DNA of 64,000 nt from Sipunculus nudus (taxonomy: Eukaryota > Annelida > Sipuncula > Golfingiida > Sipunculidae). Shown here in pieces: positions 52,876 through 61,977 of this stretch (positions within the stretch are counted from its first letter, which is position 1; each line of letters starts with the position of its first letter). The notes below the pieces were generated by a model. That model had not been told where the DNA came from. It saw only the letters and a list, made by a program, of their open reading frames with translations, and ran no database searches. A program made the translations under genes and the position numbers. The DNA lies in NCBI GenBank assembly GCA_026874595.1, contig JAPPUL010000079.1, positions 799,001 through 863,000 of the forward strand, read 5' to 3'.

Positions 52876-54009
52876 CTACGGCCGCCCTCCTGCACCTGCT
52901 CCTGTTCTCCCTCCTACACTTGCGCCCCCTGCTCCTTGATTATCTTTATCTCCTCCAAGCCTATTCCTTCCTGCTCGGCGCTCCTCTTCTCTTATAAGTT
53001 CTATTCTCTCGCGCATTCGCTTCCTTTCTATATTACGTCTTTTTAAAGCTCGTGCTCTTAAAATTCCCCATGTGCCCTCATCATCTATATCTACTTCTGC
53101 TACATAGGTTGGCGATATTGCATAGTCAAACCATAGGTCTATCTTCTTAAAGTAGAAAACACTGTCTCCTCCTGCCGATTGACCAGGCTTGTATACCACT
53201 ATTGAATCAAACTTTACATACGGAAATTCTCTTGGGTATAAGGGAACTTTGTATATGTCGCGTAACCTTACATCTTCTATATAATGTGGATTTTCCCACA
53301 TCAAACGTCGCCAGTTTACAAAGTATATATAGCCCATGAAGTATTCTCGTACATTGTCAAATGTATCGCGTAGTCTAACTGCTACTCCGTATTTGTAATT
53401 CCGACCGCTTACCTCAAGTGTCATCTTCTTTATATTTCCAACATTGTCTATTACGCCTATCTTTTTCCCTGTCTTGCGCCTTGATACTACCGTCCCTACA
53501 TTGTCATACGCTCTTAACTCATATTGGGGACTTATACTTGCATTTGCATTATATTTTGTCTTTGGAAAGTTTACTCTAACTCCCAAAACCTCTGTCCCGT
53601 CTTTTAACTGCGCTTTTCGGGCAAAACTCCATCTTCTAGTGTTTGATGTGTCGGCTGATGAGTTTAAACTTACTACCCATTCGTCATAATCAAAATCTCC
53701 ATACTCTACCTTGTAAATCGGTAGCAATGTATCCGGGTCAATCTCATCTCCTGATAGCTCCGGTAACGCTTTATCTCGTGCCGGGTCTTTCTCTACATAA
53801 AGTCCTGACGCCCTTAAGTTCTTTTGGAATTCTGAGAAGTCTATTAATGTCTCTGCTACATTGTTTGGCGCTTCATCCGCCATAATAAACTCCTCACCAC
53901 CCCCACTTGCAGCTGTTCCAGTGGCACCTTGTGCGTGAACATTGACCGCAACTATCAGCAATACCAAAGACACAGCACTTAATACTTGTATTCTTATTTT
54001 CTTTACCAT
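52876..54009 (-). CDS. flaA: Flagellar filament outer layer protein FlaA
   Basis: 377 residues from the ATG at 54009-54007, chosen over an upstream ATG at 54039 because AAAGGAGATTGACCTT precedes it and it opens directly on a signal peptide (VLSAVSLVLLIVAVNVHAQ). FlaA forms the sheath around the periplasmic flagellar core of spirochaetes. Typical stretches are WSFARKAQLKDGTEVLGVRV, the GRNYKYGVAVRLRD region and YIYFVNWRRLMWENPHYI, with FYFKKIDLWFDYA. The C-terminal 60 residues are Arg/Glu-rich then Gly-rich (GGRTGAGAGGRP), longer than I expect for the family. This gene is the main evidence for a spirochaete. Confidence 0.93.
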   Translation of the reverse strand: MVKKIRIQVLSAVSLVLLIVAVNVHAQGATGTAASGGGEEFIMADEAPNNVAETLIDFSEFQKNLRASGLYVEKDPARDKALPELSGDEIDPDTLLPIYKVEYGDFDYDEWVVSLNSSADTSNTRRWSFARKAQLKDGTEVLGVRVNFPKTKYNANASISPQYELRAYDNVGTVVSRRKTGKKIGVIDNVGNIKKMTLEVSGRNYKYGVAVRLRDTFDNVREYFMGYIYFVNWRRLMWENPHYIEDVRLRDIYKVPLYPREFPYVKFDSIVVYKPGQSAGGDSVFYFKKIDLWFDYAISPTYVAEVDIDDEGTWGILRARALKRRNIERKRMRERIELIREEERRAGRNRLGGDKDNQGAGGASVGGRTGAGAGGRP

Positions 54010-54398
54010 AAGGTCAATCTCCTTTTCTTTTCTACACATAAGCCACTACAACATCATTTTATACAGTATCGTGAAAGCTCATGTCTATTACTTCATTCTT
54101 ATTCGGTATATCATTTTTCTAATTTTAACTCAAACTCGCCTATTTTTATTTTTACCACTAGTTAATACTATTTTTTTTAAACTCTTTGCGTAAATTAAAT
54201 CTCTAAAAGATTTTACAAAAACGCTTTCTACTACTATCACTACTATTATCAAGACCTTTTTATTTAACATTTTTATTTACACCTTTTACACTAGCTTTTT
54301 TTTAAACTCTCAACTCCTCATGCATTATCTTTATTACTTAATTTCACTCTTTTTTACTTTTTAATTACTTTTAAAAATTAATTACTTTTAAAAAGCCC
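54010..54398. other. Divergent intergenic region between flaA and the phosphatidyltransferase gene
   Basis: 389 bases, T-rich on the plus strand. Apart from the flaA promoter candidate (54058-54087), it contains a doubled ttaattacttttaaaa unit (about 54361-54392) close to the rightward gene and some ctactatcac-type duplication near 54228-54250. No ORF is supported. Confidence 0.5.
54058..54087 (-). promoter_or_regulatory. Candidate sigma-70 promoter of flaA
   Basis: On the minus strand TAGACA (plus 54082-54087) and TATAAA (plus 54058-54063) are 18 bases apart, about 50 bases upstream of the flaA ATG. Both boxes match five of six consensus positions. No FliA-type promoter was recognised. Confidence 0.45.
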
Positions 54399-54947
54399 AT
54401 GATTCAACTTAAAGACTTTTATAACATTCCAAACTCCATCACTTTGACTCGTATCGCCTCTTTACCTCTTTTCGTTTACTTTATTAGCCTAAACCACTTC
54501 CTTGCTTACACTACTACTTTTGCTTGGATTATTATTTCTGATGTTATCGATGGCTTTATTAGTCGGAAATTCAATATGGGCACGACTCTTGGCGAGATTC
54601 TTGACCCCATTGCTGACAAAATCGCTACCCTCGTTATCCTTACTACTTTGCTTATATACAAAGACTATCCTCTTTGGCTTTTTATCTTAATCATTTCTAG
54701 AGACATTATTCTAATTATTGGTGGGATTTGGCTTTATCTTACCAAACAATCTACTGTTAAGGCTAACTCTTTCGGTAAGTTAAGCACTTTTTCTATTACT
54801 GCTTTAGCTTGTTGGTTTCTTTTTATAACTCCAAATATGCTAACTTATACATACATCCCTATAACCATAACTTGCTTAAGCATAATACTTGCAACATATT
54901 CATATGCAAGACCTTTCTTTAAACAGTTTAAGAAAAGAGAAGTTTAA
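54399..54947 (+). CDS. CDP-alcohol phosphatidyltransferase (PgsA-like)
   Basis: 182 residues, about five membrane spans. The family active-site motif D-x2-D-G-x2-(A/S)-R-x8-G-x3-D-x3-D is present as DVIDGFISRK...GEILDPIADK. The first residues, NIPNSITLTRI, match the PgsA-type start. The probable reaction is formation of phosphatidylglycerol phosphate from CDP-diacylglycerol and glycerol-3-phosphate, but other head groups cannot be excluded. It is a single plus-strand gene between minus-strand blocks, with pyrimidine-rich codons. Confidence 0.92.
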   Translation: MIQLKDFYNIPNSITLTRIASLPLFVYFISLNHFLAYTTTFAWIIISDVIDGFISRKFNMGTTLGEILDPIADKIATLVILTTLLIYKDYPLWLFILIISRDIILIIGGIWLYLTKQSTVKANSFGKLSTFSITALACWFLFITPNMLTYTYIPITITCLSIILATYSYARPFFKQFKKREV

Positions 54948-55034
54948 ATCCTAGTATATTATCCTTAACTAGCCTTTAACTAGCTTTCCCCTCTATCCTT
55001 CCCTCTATCCTTTCTCTATCCTTTCTCTATCCTT

Positions 55035-55388
55035 TCATTTATCTATTATTTGATTATTATTGTCTACATAGACTATCTTGGGTAGATGGCTCTTTACTTC
55101 CTTCTCTTCTATTATTCCATACGATATTATGATTAGTTTGTCTCCCACCTCCCCCTTACGCGCCATCGCTCCGTTTAAACATATATCACCTGCCCCTGCT
55201 GTTCCTTTTATTATGTAAGTTTCTACTCTCTGGCCATTATTTATATTTACTACTTGTACTTTCTCATATTCGTACATGCCACTTGCTTCAAGCAGCCTAC
55301 TATCTATCGTTATACTCCCTTTATATCCCAAATTGGCTTCCGTTACCGTCGCCCTATGTATCTTTGATTTGCACACATGTATTTGCAT
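55035..55388 (-). CDS. panD: Aspartate 1-decarboxylase
   Basis: 117 residues. PanD makes beta-alanine for pantothenate and self-cleaves at Gly24-Ser25 (LGYKGSITID) to create its pyruvoyl group. Further signatures: SKIHRATVT, YIIKGTAGAGDICLNGA, ARKGEVGDKLIIISY. The start ATG follows GAGGAAACAG. It lies downstream of the polyamine genes on the same strand, with a 207-base repeat-rich gap (aatatcatt units near 55400-55460). Confidence 0.96.
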   Translation of the reverse strand: MQIHVCKSKIHRATVTEANLGYKGSITIDSRLLEASGMYEYEKVQVVNINNGQRVETYIIKGTAGAGDICLNGAMARKGEVGDKLIIISYGIIEEKEVKSHLPKIVYVDNNNQIIDK

Positions 55389-55595
55389 CTGTTTCCTCTA
55401 ATATCATTCTAATATCATTTAATATCATTCTAATATCATTTAATATCATTTAATATCATTCCTTGATTTACTTCCCCTCTACCTCCCTATCACTCCCCCT
55501 ATCCCCCCTATCCCCCCCATCCCCCATAACCCTTAAAGATAGCTACTTTTTATACAAAATCAATAATTATAAAGCCGCTTTATATTTTATAAGTT

Positions 55596-56468
55596 CTACT
55601 CCAATTTAAGTGCTTCTTTAACATATTCTGGTAGCAAGAAACTTCCCTCGTGCACCCCTGCATTGTAATATCTTAATCTCCCTTTAAGCACTTTATACCT
55701 TTCTATCGGAAAAGCATTCTTAGCATTCCCTCCTTCCTTCTTTCCAAACAGAAATCCCCAATACCCACCAGGGTAACTATGACAGCTTGCTGTGTATAGC
55801 TTGCTCTTTTCAAATGTCTCGTTTAGTATGACATTTATTCCTCTTATGAATTTTGTATTGTAGAATGGGGAACCCGCTTGTATTGTCATTAGACCCTCTC
55901 CTTTAAGGGCGCTTTTTACTATCTTAAAAAATTCAACCGCGTATAGCTTCTTTGCAAACGATACAGGATCTGATGAGTCTACTATAACTACATCATAATA
56001 TCCTTTCTTCCTTCCAACAAAATTAAACCCATCTTCAAAATGCAACCTAACTCGCTTGTCTTTTATTACTTCATTCCCATAGGAAACATATTCAAGGCAT
56101 CTTTCGACCACCTCTTTATCTATTTCACAAAGATCTACTCTCTCAACTAATTCGTGCTTTAATACCTCGCGTAACGCTCCTAAATCCCCTCCTCCTATTA
56201 TTAGTACACGCTTTGGTAACTCATGCTCAAAAAGAGGTACGTGTACTATCATTTCATGATAGATAAATTCATCTCGCTCTGTAAACATTATTACATCGTC
56301 TAATGTCAAGAGCAGTCCATGATCGTAAGTTTCATAAAAATCTATCTTCTGGTATTTACTACGTCCGCTATATATCTTCTTCCTTACCTTGAATTTTATC
56401 TTCGTATGATAAGGTTCTATATCATATGTTTGTCCTTCGCTAAACCAAAACTCGTTTTCTTTTCTCAT
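55596..56468 (-). CDS. speE: Spermidine synthase
   Basis: 290 residues. SpeE transfers an aminopropyl group from decarboxylated SAM to putrescine. Signatures: DEFIYHEMIVHVPL, VLIIGGGDLGALREVLKH (usual GGGDGG is GGGDLG here), CEIDKEVVE, and VDSSDPVSFAKKLYAVEFF with the catalytic acidic residues. The start ATG (56468-56466) is the last of three ATGs created by a tandem ATGAGAAAAGAA-type repeat (others at 56481 and 56493, out of frame). Next to pdaD and speH on the same strand. Confidence 0.94.
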   Translation of the reverse strand: MRKENEFWFSEGQTYDIEPYHTKIKFKVRKKIYSGRSKYQKIDFYETYDHGLLLTLDDVIMFTERDEFIYHEMIVHVPLFEHELPKRVLIIGGGDLGALREVLKHELVERVDLCEIDKEVVERCLEYVSYGNEVIKDKRVRLHFEDGFNFVGRKKGYYDVVIVDSSDPVSFAKKLYAVEFFKIVKSALKGEGLMTIQAGSPFYNTKFIRGINVILNETFEKSKLYTASCHSYPGGYWGFLFGKKEGGNAKNAFPIERYKVLKGRLRYYNAGVHEGSFLLPEYVKEALKLE

Positions 56469-56545
56469 TTTCTTTTCTCATTTCTTTTCTCATTTCTTTT
56501 GTCTTTTCTTTTGTCTTTTTACCATAAACAATATTATTAATATTC

Positions 56546-57061
56546 TCAAACCCATAATACTACTCCCGCAAAACTACACCCCACCTCCTCTACCACATGA
56601 ATATTCGTTGCATATTCCTTTAACCCCATTCTATAACCTCGTGCCATAAATGCCTCCTCAAGCATAAGCTCAAGCTCTCTCCTAAGACGTTGCTCCTCAT
56701 CCTTAATTTTAAATCTTCCCTCATTCAACAATAGTGTATGCTCCATTATTACTCCCGGCTGTTTTATATCTTCCGGAATACCAACCCCTACCCCAGATAA
56801 CAGCACCGCACCACGTTTCTCACTCGATACACTTGCGTAGGCTAGCGTTAATAAACTCCCATCGCCAAGTGCTACATCTTCCTTTGAAACCCTTTTCGAA
56901 TACGGAGGCAATATACTTGTTACTCTTAGCAAATTCATATTCCCTACCCCCGCTGATAATAGCGCTTTGTCAAACGCATTAAGTTTACTATGTCCATCCC
57001 CTCCCCCTGATACTAAAAAGTATTTACTTGCTTTTTCATTTCCTACGCTCTTTTTTGGCAA
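56546..57061 (-). CDS. pdaD: Pyruvoyl-dependent arginine decarboxylase
   Basis: 171 residues. The family self-cleaves before a Ser in the motif LLRVTSILPPYSKRV to give beta and alpha subunits with a pyruvoyl cofactor; the motif is intact. Other family stretches: LSAGVGNMNL, GDGSLLTLAYAS and HTLLLNEGRF. It converts arginine to agmatine, the first step of the route completed by speB, speE and speH here. The start is TTG (57061-57059), six bases after GAGGG. This enzyme type is best known from archaea and chlamydiae. Confidence 0.94.
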   Translation of the reverse strand: MPKKSVGNEKASKYFLVSGGGDGHSKLNAFDKALLSAGVGNMNLLRVTSILPPYSKRVSKEDVALGDGSLLTLAYASVSSEKRGAVLLSGVGVGIPEDIKQPGVIMEHTLLLNEGRFKIKDEEQRLRRELELMLEEAFMARGYRMGLKEYATNIHVVEEVGCSFAGVVLWV

Positions 57062-57195
57062 TAATTCCCTCTTTTTTTTCTTTACTTTTTTTCTTACTTT
57101 TTTGTATTACTTTTTTTTACTTTGGTATGTTTCTTTCTACTTACATATTCTTGCTTCTTAAATTAAAACCATTCTAAAACTTATCTAAAGCTCAT

Positions 57196-57567
57196 TCAAC
57201 TACTAAGCCCCATCTGTCCCTTAATTAAATTCCCTCGCTCTATCTCATTTATATGTGTGGCTTTTGCTAAAAACGCTTCCTTTATGTAATTTAGCGCTTT
57301 CCAAGGATCAACAGCATCTCCACACGTAAATACATCCACTGCCGCATACCTATATTCTGGCCAGCTGTGTATTGCTATATGGGATTCTGCTATAACCACT
57401 ACCCCGCTTATCCCTTTAGGATTGAACCTGTGAAACACCGACTCTACTATTGTTGCCTCTGCATGACGTGCTGCCCCTTCCAACGTTAATCTTATGAAAT
57501 CTAGGTTATCTAGACTCGCTTGACAATCTAATAACTCGCATAAAAGATGCTTCCCTAGTGCATTCAT
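57196..57567 (-). CDS. speH: S-adenosylmethionine decarboxylase proenzyme (small prokaryotic type)
   Basis: 123 residues. Family motif with the self-cleavage serine: AESHIAIHSWPEYRYAAVDV, Ser62. The opening GKHLLCELLDCQ and FTCGDAVDPW, with the catalytic cysteine, are also conserved. It supplies decarboxylated SAM to spermidine synthase encoded nearby. It is first in the speH-pdaD-speE-panD run on the minus strand; gaps of 134, 77 and 207 bases suggest one or two transcripts. Confidence 0.96.
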   Translation of the reverse strand: MNALGKHLLCELLDCQASLDNLDFIRLTLEGAARHAEATIVESVFHRFNPKGISGVVVIAESHIAIHSWPEYRYAAVDVFTCGDAVDPWKALNYIKEAFLAKATHINEIERGNLIKGQMGLSS

Positions 57568-57748
57568 CTATTCCCTTTCCTATTCCTTATATTCTTCCCT
57601 TATACTATTCCCTTATACTCTTTCCTATAAATCTTCTTACTTATCTTAAGATTATTTAAAATATAATAGCAAAAAATATAATATCTTGTAAATCTTTTAC
57701 TCAGATAACTTTCTCTTCATCATTTTTTTTTTAACTCTTAAATCTCCT

Positions 57749-58603
57749 TCAGGCCAATAACATCCTTTCAAACTCGCGTGACAAATATTCACCCGTTGCC
57801 GAACTCCTAACCTTTGATACCTCATAAGGCGTACCCTCGCATACTATCTCCCCGCCTCCATCACCTCCTTCAGGACCTAAGTCTATTATGTGATCCGCAA
57901 GCTTTATTACGTCCATATTATGCTCTATCACCAAAACTGTGTTCCCCTTCGATACCAACTCGTTTAATACTATTACTAGCTTCTTTATATCATCAAAATG
58001 CAAGCCCGTTGTCGGCTCATCTAGTAAATAAAATGTTTTACCTGTATGTCGCTTGGATAACTCGCTTGCTAGCTTTACTCGTTGCGCTTCTCCTCCGCTT
58101 AAGGTCGTTGCGCTTTGTCCTAGCTTCATATACCCAAGCCCTACCCGTTTTAATGTCTTTAGCTTCGTCCTTACTCCAGGTATGTTTTCGAATAGCTCAA
58201 AAGCTTGATCTATTGTAAGATCTAGCACTTCTGCTATGTTTTTACCTTTATATCTTATTGATAGGGTCTCTTTATTATATCTTTTGCCTTTACATTGTTC
58301 GCAGGTTACGTATACGTCCGCTAGAAAGTGCATCTCTATCTTTCTTGTGCCATACCCACCGCATGTCTGGCAACGGCCACCTTTTACATTAAAGCTAAAT
58401 CGACCCATCTTATATCCCTTCGCTTTTGACTCATTTAACATCGAAAATAATTCGCGTATCGGTGTAAATAAGCCTGTGTAGGTTGCTGGGTTACTTCTTG
58501 TCGTCCTTCCTATCGGAGATTGATCTATTGATATCACTTTATCTATATTTTCTATGCCCTCTATACTTTTATATCCGCCCTCATTATATCCTCCCCCTTC
58601 CAA
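57749..58603 (-). CDS. uvrA: UvrA, C-terminal fragment (frameshifted from the upstream part)
   Basis: This 284-codon frame holds the C-terminal third of Uvr[21 protein letters not shown], the third zinc module ([20 protein letters not shown], then [10 protein letters not shown]), the signature [17 protein letters not shown], Walker [14 protein letters not shown] and VIEHNMDV. The TTG at 58603 is only where the frame begins to read as an ORF; in a normal uvrA it would be internal. A one-base change at the six-C run 58624-58629 joins it to the frame upstream, with no gap in the expected protein. If the sequence is correct, this part is not made as a continuous protein. Confidence 0.9.
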   Translation of the reverse strand: MEGGGYNEGGYKSIEGIENIDKVISIDQSPIGRTTRSNPATYTGLFTPIRELFSMLNESKAKGYKMGRFSFNVKGGRCQTCGGYGTRKIEMHFLADVYVTCEQCKGKRYNKETLSIRYKGKNIAEVLDLTIDQAFELFENIPGVRTKLKTLKRVGLGYMKLGQSATTLSGGEAQRVKLASELSKRHTGKTFYLLDEPTTGLHFDDIKKLVIVLNELVSKGNTVLVIEHNMDVIKLADHIIDLGPEGGDGGGEIVCEGTPYEVSKVRSSATGEYLSREFERMLLA

Positions 58604-60659
58604 TAAGCCTCCGTTTACTACTTCCCCCCATAACCACTCGCTTTAAGGCTGGATACAATGTATGGTTTATCAAAGTGCTCTTACCTGAACCCGATACCCC
58701 TGTAACCACTATGAACTTTGATAACGGGAATCTTACGTCTACTCCCTTTAGATTATTAGCGCTACAGCCCTTAAGTACAATCGCATGCCCGTTTTTTATA
58801 CGCTTCCTCTCTTCTAGCTCAATTCGCTTTCTCCCACTCAAATAATCTCCCGTAAGAGACTCTTTTGACGACTTTATATCTTCTGATGTCCCCTCCGCTG
58901 TAACCTCTCCTCCTTCTAATCCCGCTCCAGGACCAAGATCAACTACATAATCTGCGCTTAGTATTGTGTGTGCATCATGTTCTACCACGAGCAGTGTGTT
59001 ACCCAAATCCTTTAGCTTTTTTAATGTCTCTATTAGCTTTTGATTGTCTTTTTGATGTAAGCCTATGCTTGGTTCGTCTAATACATACAATACTCCCACA
59101 AGCTGAGAGCCTATCTGCGTTGCAAGTCGTATCCGCTGCATCTCACCCCCGGATAATGTACCCGCTTTCCTAGATAAAGTTAAATACCCAAGCCCTACGT
59201 CCTTTAAAAATAATAACCGAGACCTTAGCTCCTTTAATATGCTATTTGCTATCTGTGCCCTCTGTCCGCTAAGTTCTAACCCTTCTACAAACTCTAATGC
59301 CTTCTCTATCGATAAATACGTAAAGTCCATTATAGAAAGACCCTCCACCTTTACGCCTAATACCTCGTCTTTTAAACGCTTACCACCACACCTTGAGCAT
59401 TCTACATTCCGCATGAACCCTTCATAAAACCTCTTTGCACTCTCGCTTGTCGTCTCGCTATAACGCCTTCCTAACATCGGGATTATACCTTCAAAATGAC
59501 TCTTTCGCATATACTCATTCTTTCCATCTTTACTCATATAGCGAAACAAAAGCTCCTCATCTCCACTCCCGTATAACAACGTCTTTAATACCTCTTCGCC
59601 AAGCTCATTTAACGGACTCGTCAACGAAAACTTGTAGTGCTTTGACAAACTTTTAAACTGTAGTGCATACCAAGCCGAACCCCCTACATTACGTATTGGG
59701 GCTATGCCTCCTTCCAATATCGACTTGCTTTTATCCGGAAGTACCAAATCCTCGCTAAACTCTATATTCTCTCCCAATCCCTTACATTCTATACACGCTC
59801 CTTGGGGCGAGTTAAACGAAAATGTTCGAGGCTCAAGCTCAGGAAAACTAATATCACATCCGGCACATGCAAGATGCTCCGAAAAAACCTTCTCTAAACT
59901 ATCACCCCCCTCCTTACCTCCTCCCACATCCTTATAGCTTATTGTTAAAAGTCCTCCCGATATCTCAAGTCCACTCTCAACTCCTTCTGTTATCCGTTCC
60001 CGTAAATCATCATCTCCTATATCCCGGATTACTACCCTGTCAAGTATTATATCTATATCATGCTTTTTGTTCTTATCAAGTTTTATCTCATCTTCAAGCT
60101 CCAATAGCTTACCATCTATTCGTACACGTACAAAACCTCCTTGCCTTATGTTTTCAAGCTCCTTCTTATAACTACCCTTACGTCCGCGTACCACCGGCGA
60201 CAAAAGCATTAGTTTTGTCCCTTCCGGAAGTTTATATATAGATTCTACTATTCTATCTACGCTTTGTTTTTCTACCTCAAGTCCACACTTCGGGCAATAC
60301 GCTCTCCCACAACGAGCATAGAGCAACCGTAAATAATCGTATATCTCCGTTACCGTGCCTACTGTACTCCTTGGGTTTCTGTGTGTCGTTTTTTGCTCTA
60401 TTGAAATCGCCGGCGATAGACCTTCTATATAATCAACATCTGGCTTTTCCATTTGTCCCAAAAACTGTCTTGCATAGGCACTAAGCGATTCCACGTACCG
60501 CCTTTGCCCTTCTGCGTATATTGTGTCAAACGCAAGCGACGACTTCCCTGAACCAGATACTCCTGTTAGCACTATAAATTTATCTCTTGGCAGATTTATA
60601 TCTATTCCCTTTAAATTATGTTCCCGAGCCCCACGAACTACTATATCTTCTATTCTCAT
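58584..60659 (-). CDS. uvrA: UvrA, N-terminal fragment (691 residues, ends at a frameshift)
   Basis: UvrA is the damage-recognition ATPase of nucleotide excision repair. This frame carries the first ABC half ([33 protein letters not shown], zinc module CAGC...CIEC, signature [17 protein letters not shown] and [12 protein letters not shown]) and the Walker A of the second half ([20 protein letters not shown]). It then runs into 14 unrelated residues ([10 protein letters not shown]...) and stops at 58584. Removing one C from the six-C run restores the expected continuation. Start ATG 60659. Upstream tyrS ends 17 bases away, so it is in an asd-tyrS-uvrA run. Confidence 0.92.
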   Translation of the reverse strand: MRIEDIVVRGAREHNLKGIDINLPRDKFIVLTGVSGSGKSSLAFDTIYAEGQRRYVESLSAYARQFLGQMEKPDVDYIEGLSPAISIEQKTTHRNPRSTVGTVTEIYDYLRLLYARCGRAYCPKCGLEVEKQSVDRIVESIYKLPEGTKLMLLSPVVRGRKGSYKKELENIRQGGFVRVRIDGKLLELEDEIKLDKNKKHDIDIILDRVVIRDIGDDDLRERITEGVESGLEISGGLLTISYKDVGGGKEGGDSLEKVFSEHLACAGCDISFPELEPRTFSFNSPQGACIECKGLGENIEFSEDLVLPDKSKSILEGGIAPIRNVGGSAWYALQFKSLSKHYKFSLTSPLNELGEEVLKTLLYGSGDEELLFRYMSKDGKNEYMRKSHFEGIIPMLGRRYSETTSESAKRFYEGFMRNVECSRCGGKRLKDEVLGVKVEGLSIMDFTYLSIEKALEFVEGLELSGQRAQIANSILKELRSRLLFLKDVGLGYLTLSRKAGTLSGGEMQRIRLATQIGSQLVGVLYVLDEPSIGLHQKDNQKLIETLKKLKDLGNTLLVVEHDAHTILSADYVVDLGPGAGLEGGEVTAEGTSEDIKSSKESLTGDYLSGRKRIELEERKRIKNGHAIVLKGCSANNLKGVDVRFPLSKFIVVTGVSGSGKSTLINHTLYPALKRVVMGGSSKRRLIGRGRI
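58624..58629 (-). other. Homopolymer (six C on plus strand) at the uvrA frameshift
   Basis: The minus strand reads ATGGGGGGAAG. With five G the frame continues [20 protein letters not shown] into the C-terminal ORF; with six it terminates after 14 residues. Consistent with a sequencing or assembly error, a real inactivating mutation, or a slippage site. Confidence 0.85.
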
Positions 60660-60676
60660 TAGATACTCTTTTTAAA

Positions 60677-61909
60677 TTATTTCAAAACTCGTACAAAACG
60701 ACGCCTGCCTACCTTCAACACCATTCCCTTGTCCTCTATATCTTTTACTTTTATCTTATGATTCTCATCCAATACCTTCTCTCCATTAAGACTAACACCC
60801 CCTCCCCTTATTAATCTACGGCATTCACTACTGCTTTGCACAAGCCCACTTTCTTGCATCAACTTAACTACCCATATCTCCTCACCTAAGCCTTCCAAAC
60901 TATAACTTGCTATCTCCTTAGGTAATCCTTTGTCCCGGAATACTTTGTCAAAACTAGCTCCCGCCTCTTTTGCTACTTCCTCATTATAATACATCCTTAC
61001 TAAAGAATTTGCAAGAAGCGCTTTTAATTCCCTCGGATTCCTACCCGATAGCTGCTGCTGCTCGTACTTTAATACTTCTTCCTCCCTCAAATCTGTTAGC
61101 AATCTCAAATACTTCATTATCAACGTATCCGGTATCGACATAAGCTTACCATACATTTCAGTCGGACCCTCATAAAGCCCTACATAATTATTTAGACTCT
61201 TACTCATCTTATTATGTCCATCAAGCCCCTCCAATATCGGCATCGTTATACATATTTGTCCTTCCGTACTTACTCCAAGATCCTTTTGGAATTGTCTGCC
61301 CATTAGTAAATTAAACTTCTGATCCGTTCCCCCAAGCTCTATATCGCATCTTGTCTTTACTGAATCGTAGGCTTGAACTATTGTATACATAAATTCCGTC
61401 AGCGTTATACTCTCTCCTTCTTTATAGCGTTTGCTAAAATCATCTCGCTCAAGCAATCTCGCAACCGTTACATGATTTGTTAACCCCAAAACTTCTTCAA
61501 AACAAAGTCTCTTATTCCAACTAGAATTATATACTACTTTCGTTTTGCTCTCATCTAGTACTTTATATATCTGATCCTTATACGTTTTTGCGTTCCTTTC
61601 AATCTCTTCTCTACTTAAGGGTTTGCGGGTCTTTGTTTTTCCTGTCGGGTCCCCTATCATCGCCGTGAAATCTCCTATTATGAATATTACTTTATGTCCT
61701 AAGTCTTGAAACTCTCTTAGCTTTCGCAATACCACTGTGTGGCCTAAATGCAAATCCGGTGCACTCGGATCTGCTCCAAGCTTTACTTTCAAGGGCTTGT
61801 TGCTCTTATAACTCTCCTTTAGCTTTAACTCTAAAAGCCCCTCCGGCAATACCTCTACTGTCCCCGATTTTAGTATCTTTAGCTCTTCTTCTAGTCTTGT
61901 ACTTTTCAC
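60677..61909 (-). CDS. tyrS: Tyrosyl-tRNA synthetase
   Basis: 410 residues, the TyrRS form with a C-terminal S4 domain. Class I signatures: ADPSAPDLHLGHTVVLRKLR (HIGH equivalent HLGH) and KMSKSLNNY. The tyrosine-site Asp/Gln are in AYDSVKTRCDIELGGTDQKF. The S4 RNA-binding domain spans about 345-405 (SSECRRLIRGGGVSLNGEKV). The start is GTG (61909-61907), close behind GAGG. It lies 69 bases after asd and 17 before uvrA. Confidence 0.96.
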   Translation of the reverse strand: MKSTRLEEELKILKSGTVEVLPEGLLELKLKESYKSNKPLKVKLGADPSAPDLHLGHTVVLRKLREFQDLGHKVIFIIGDFTAMIGDPTGKTKTRKPLSREEIERNAKTYKDQIYKVLDESKTKVVYNSSWNKRLCFEEVLGLTNHVTVARLLERDDFSKRYKEGESITLTEFMYTIVQAYDSVKTRCDIELGGTDQKFNLLMGRQFQKDLGVSTEGQICITMPILEGLDGHNKMSKSLNNYVGLYEGPTEMYGKLMSIPDTLIMKYLRLLTDLREEEVLKYEQQQLSGRNPRELKALLANSLVRMYYNEEVAKEAGASFDKVFRDKGLPKEIASYSLEGLGEEIWVVKLMQESGLVQSSSECRRLIRGGGVSLNGEKVLDENHKIKVKDIEDKGMVLKVGRRRFVRVLK

Positions 61910-61977
61910 AATCCTCTTTTACCTTATTTTACCTTATTTACCTTATTCTTTTTTAACTTTAATAAATACTAAAACAT

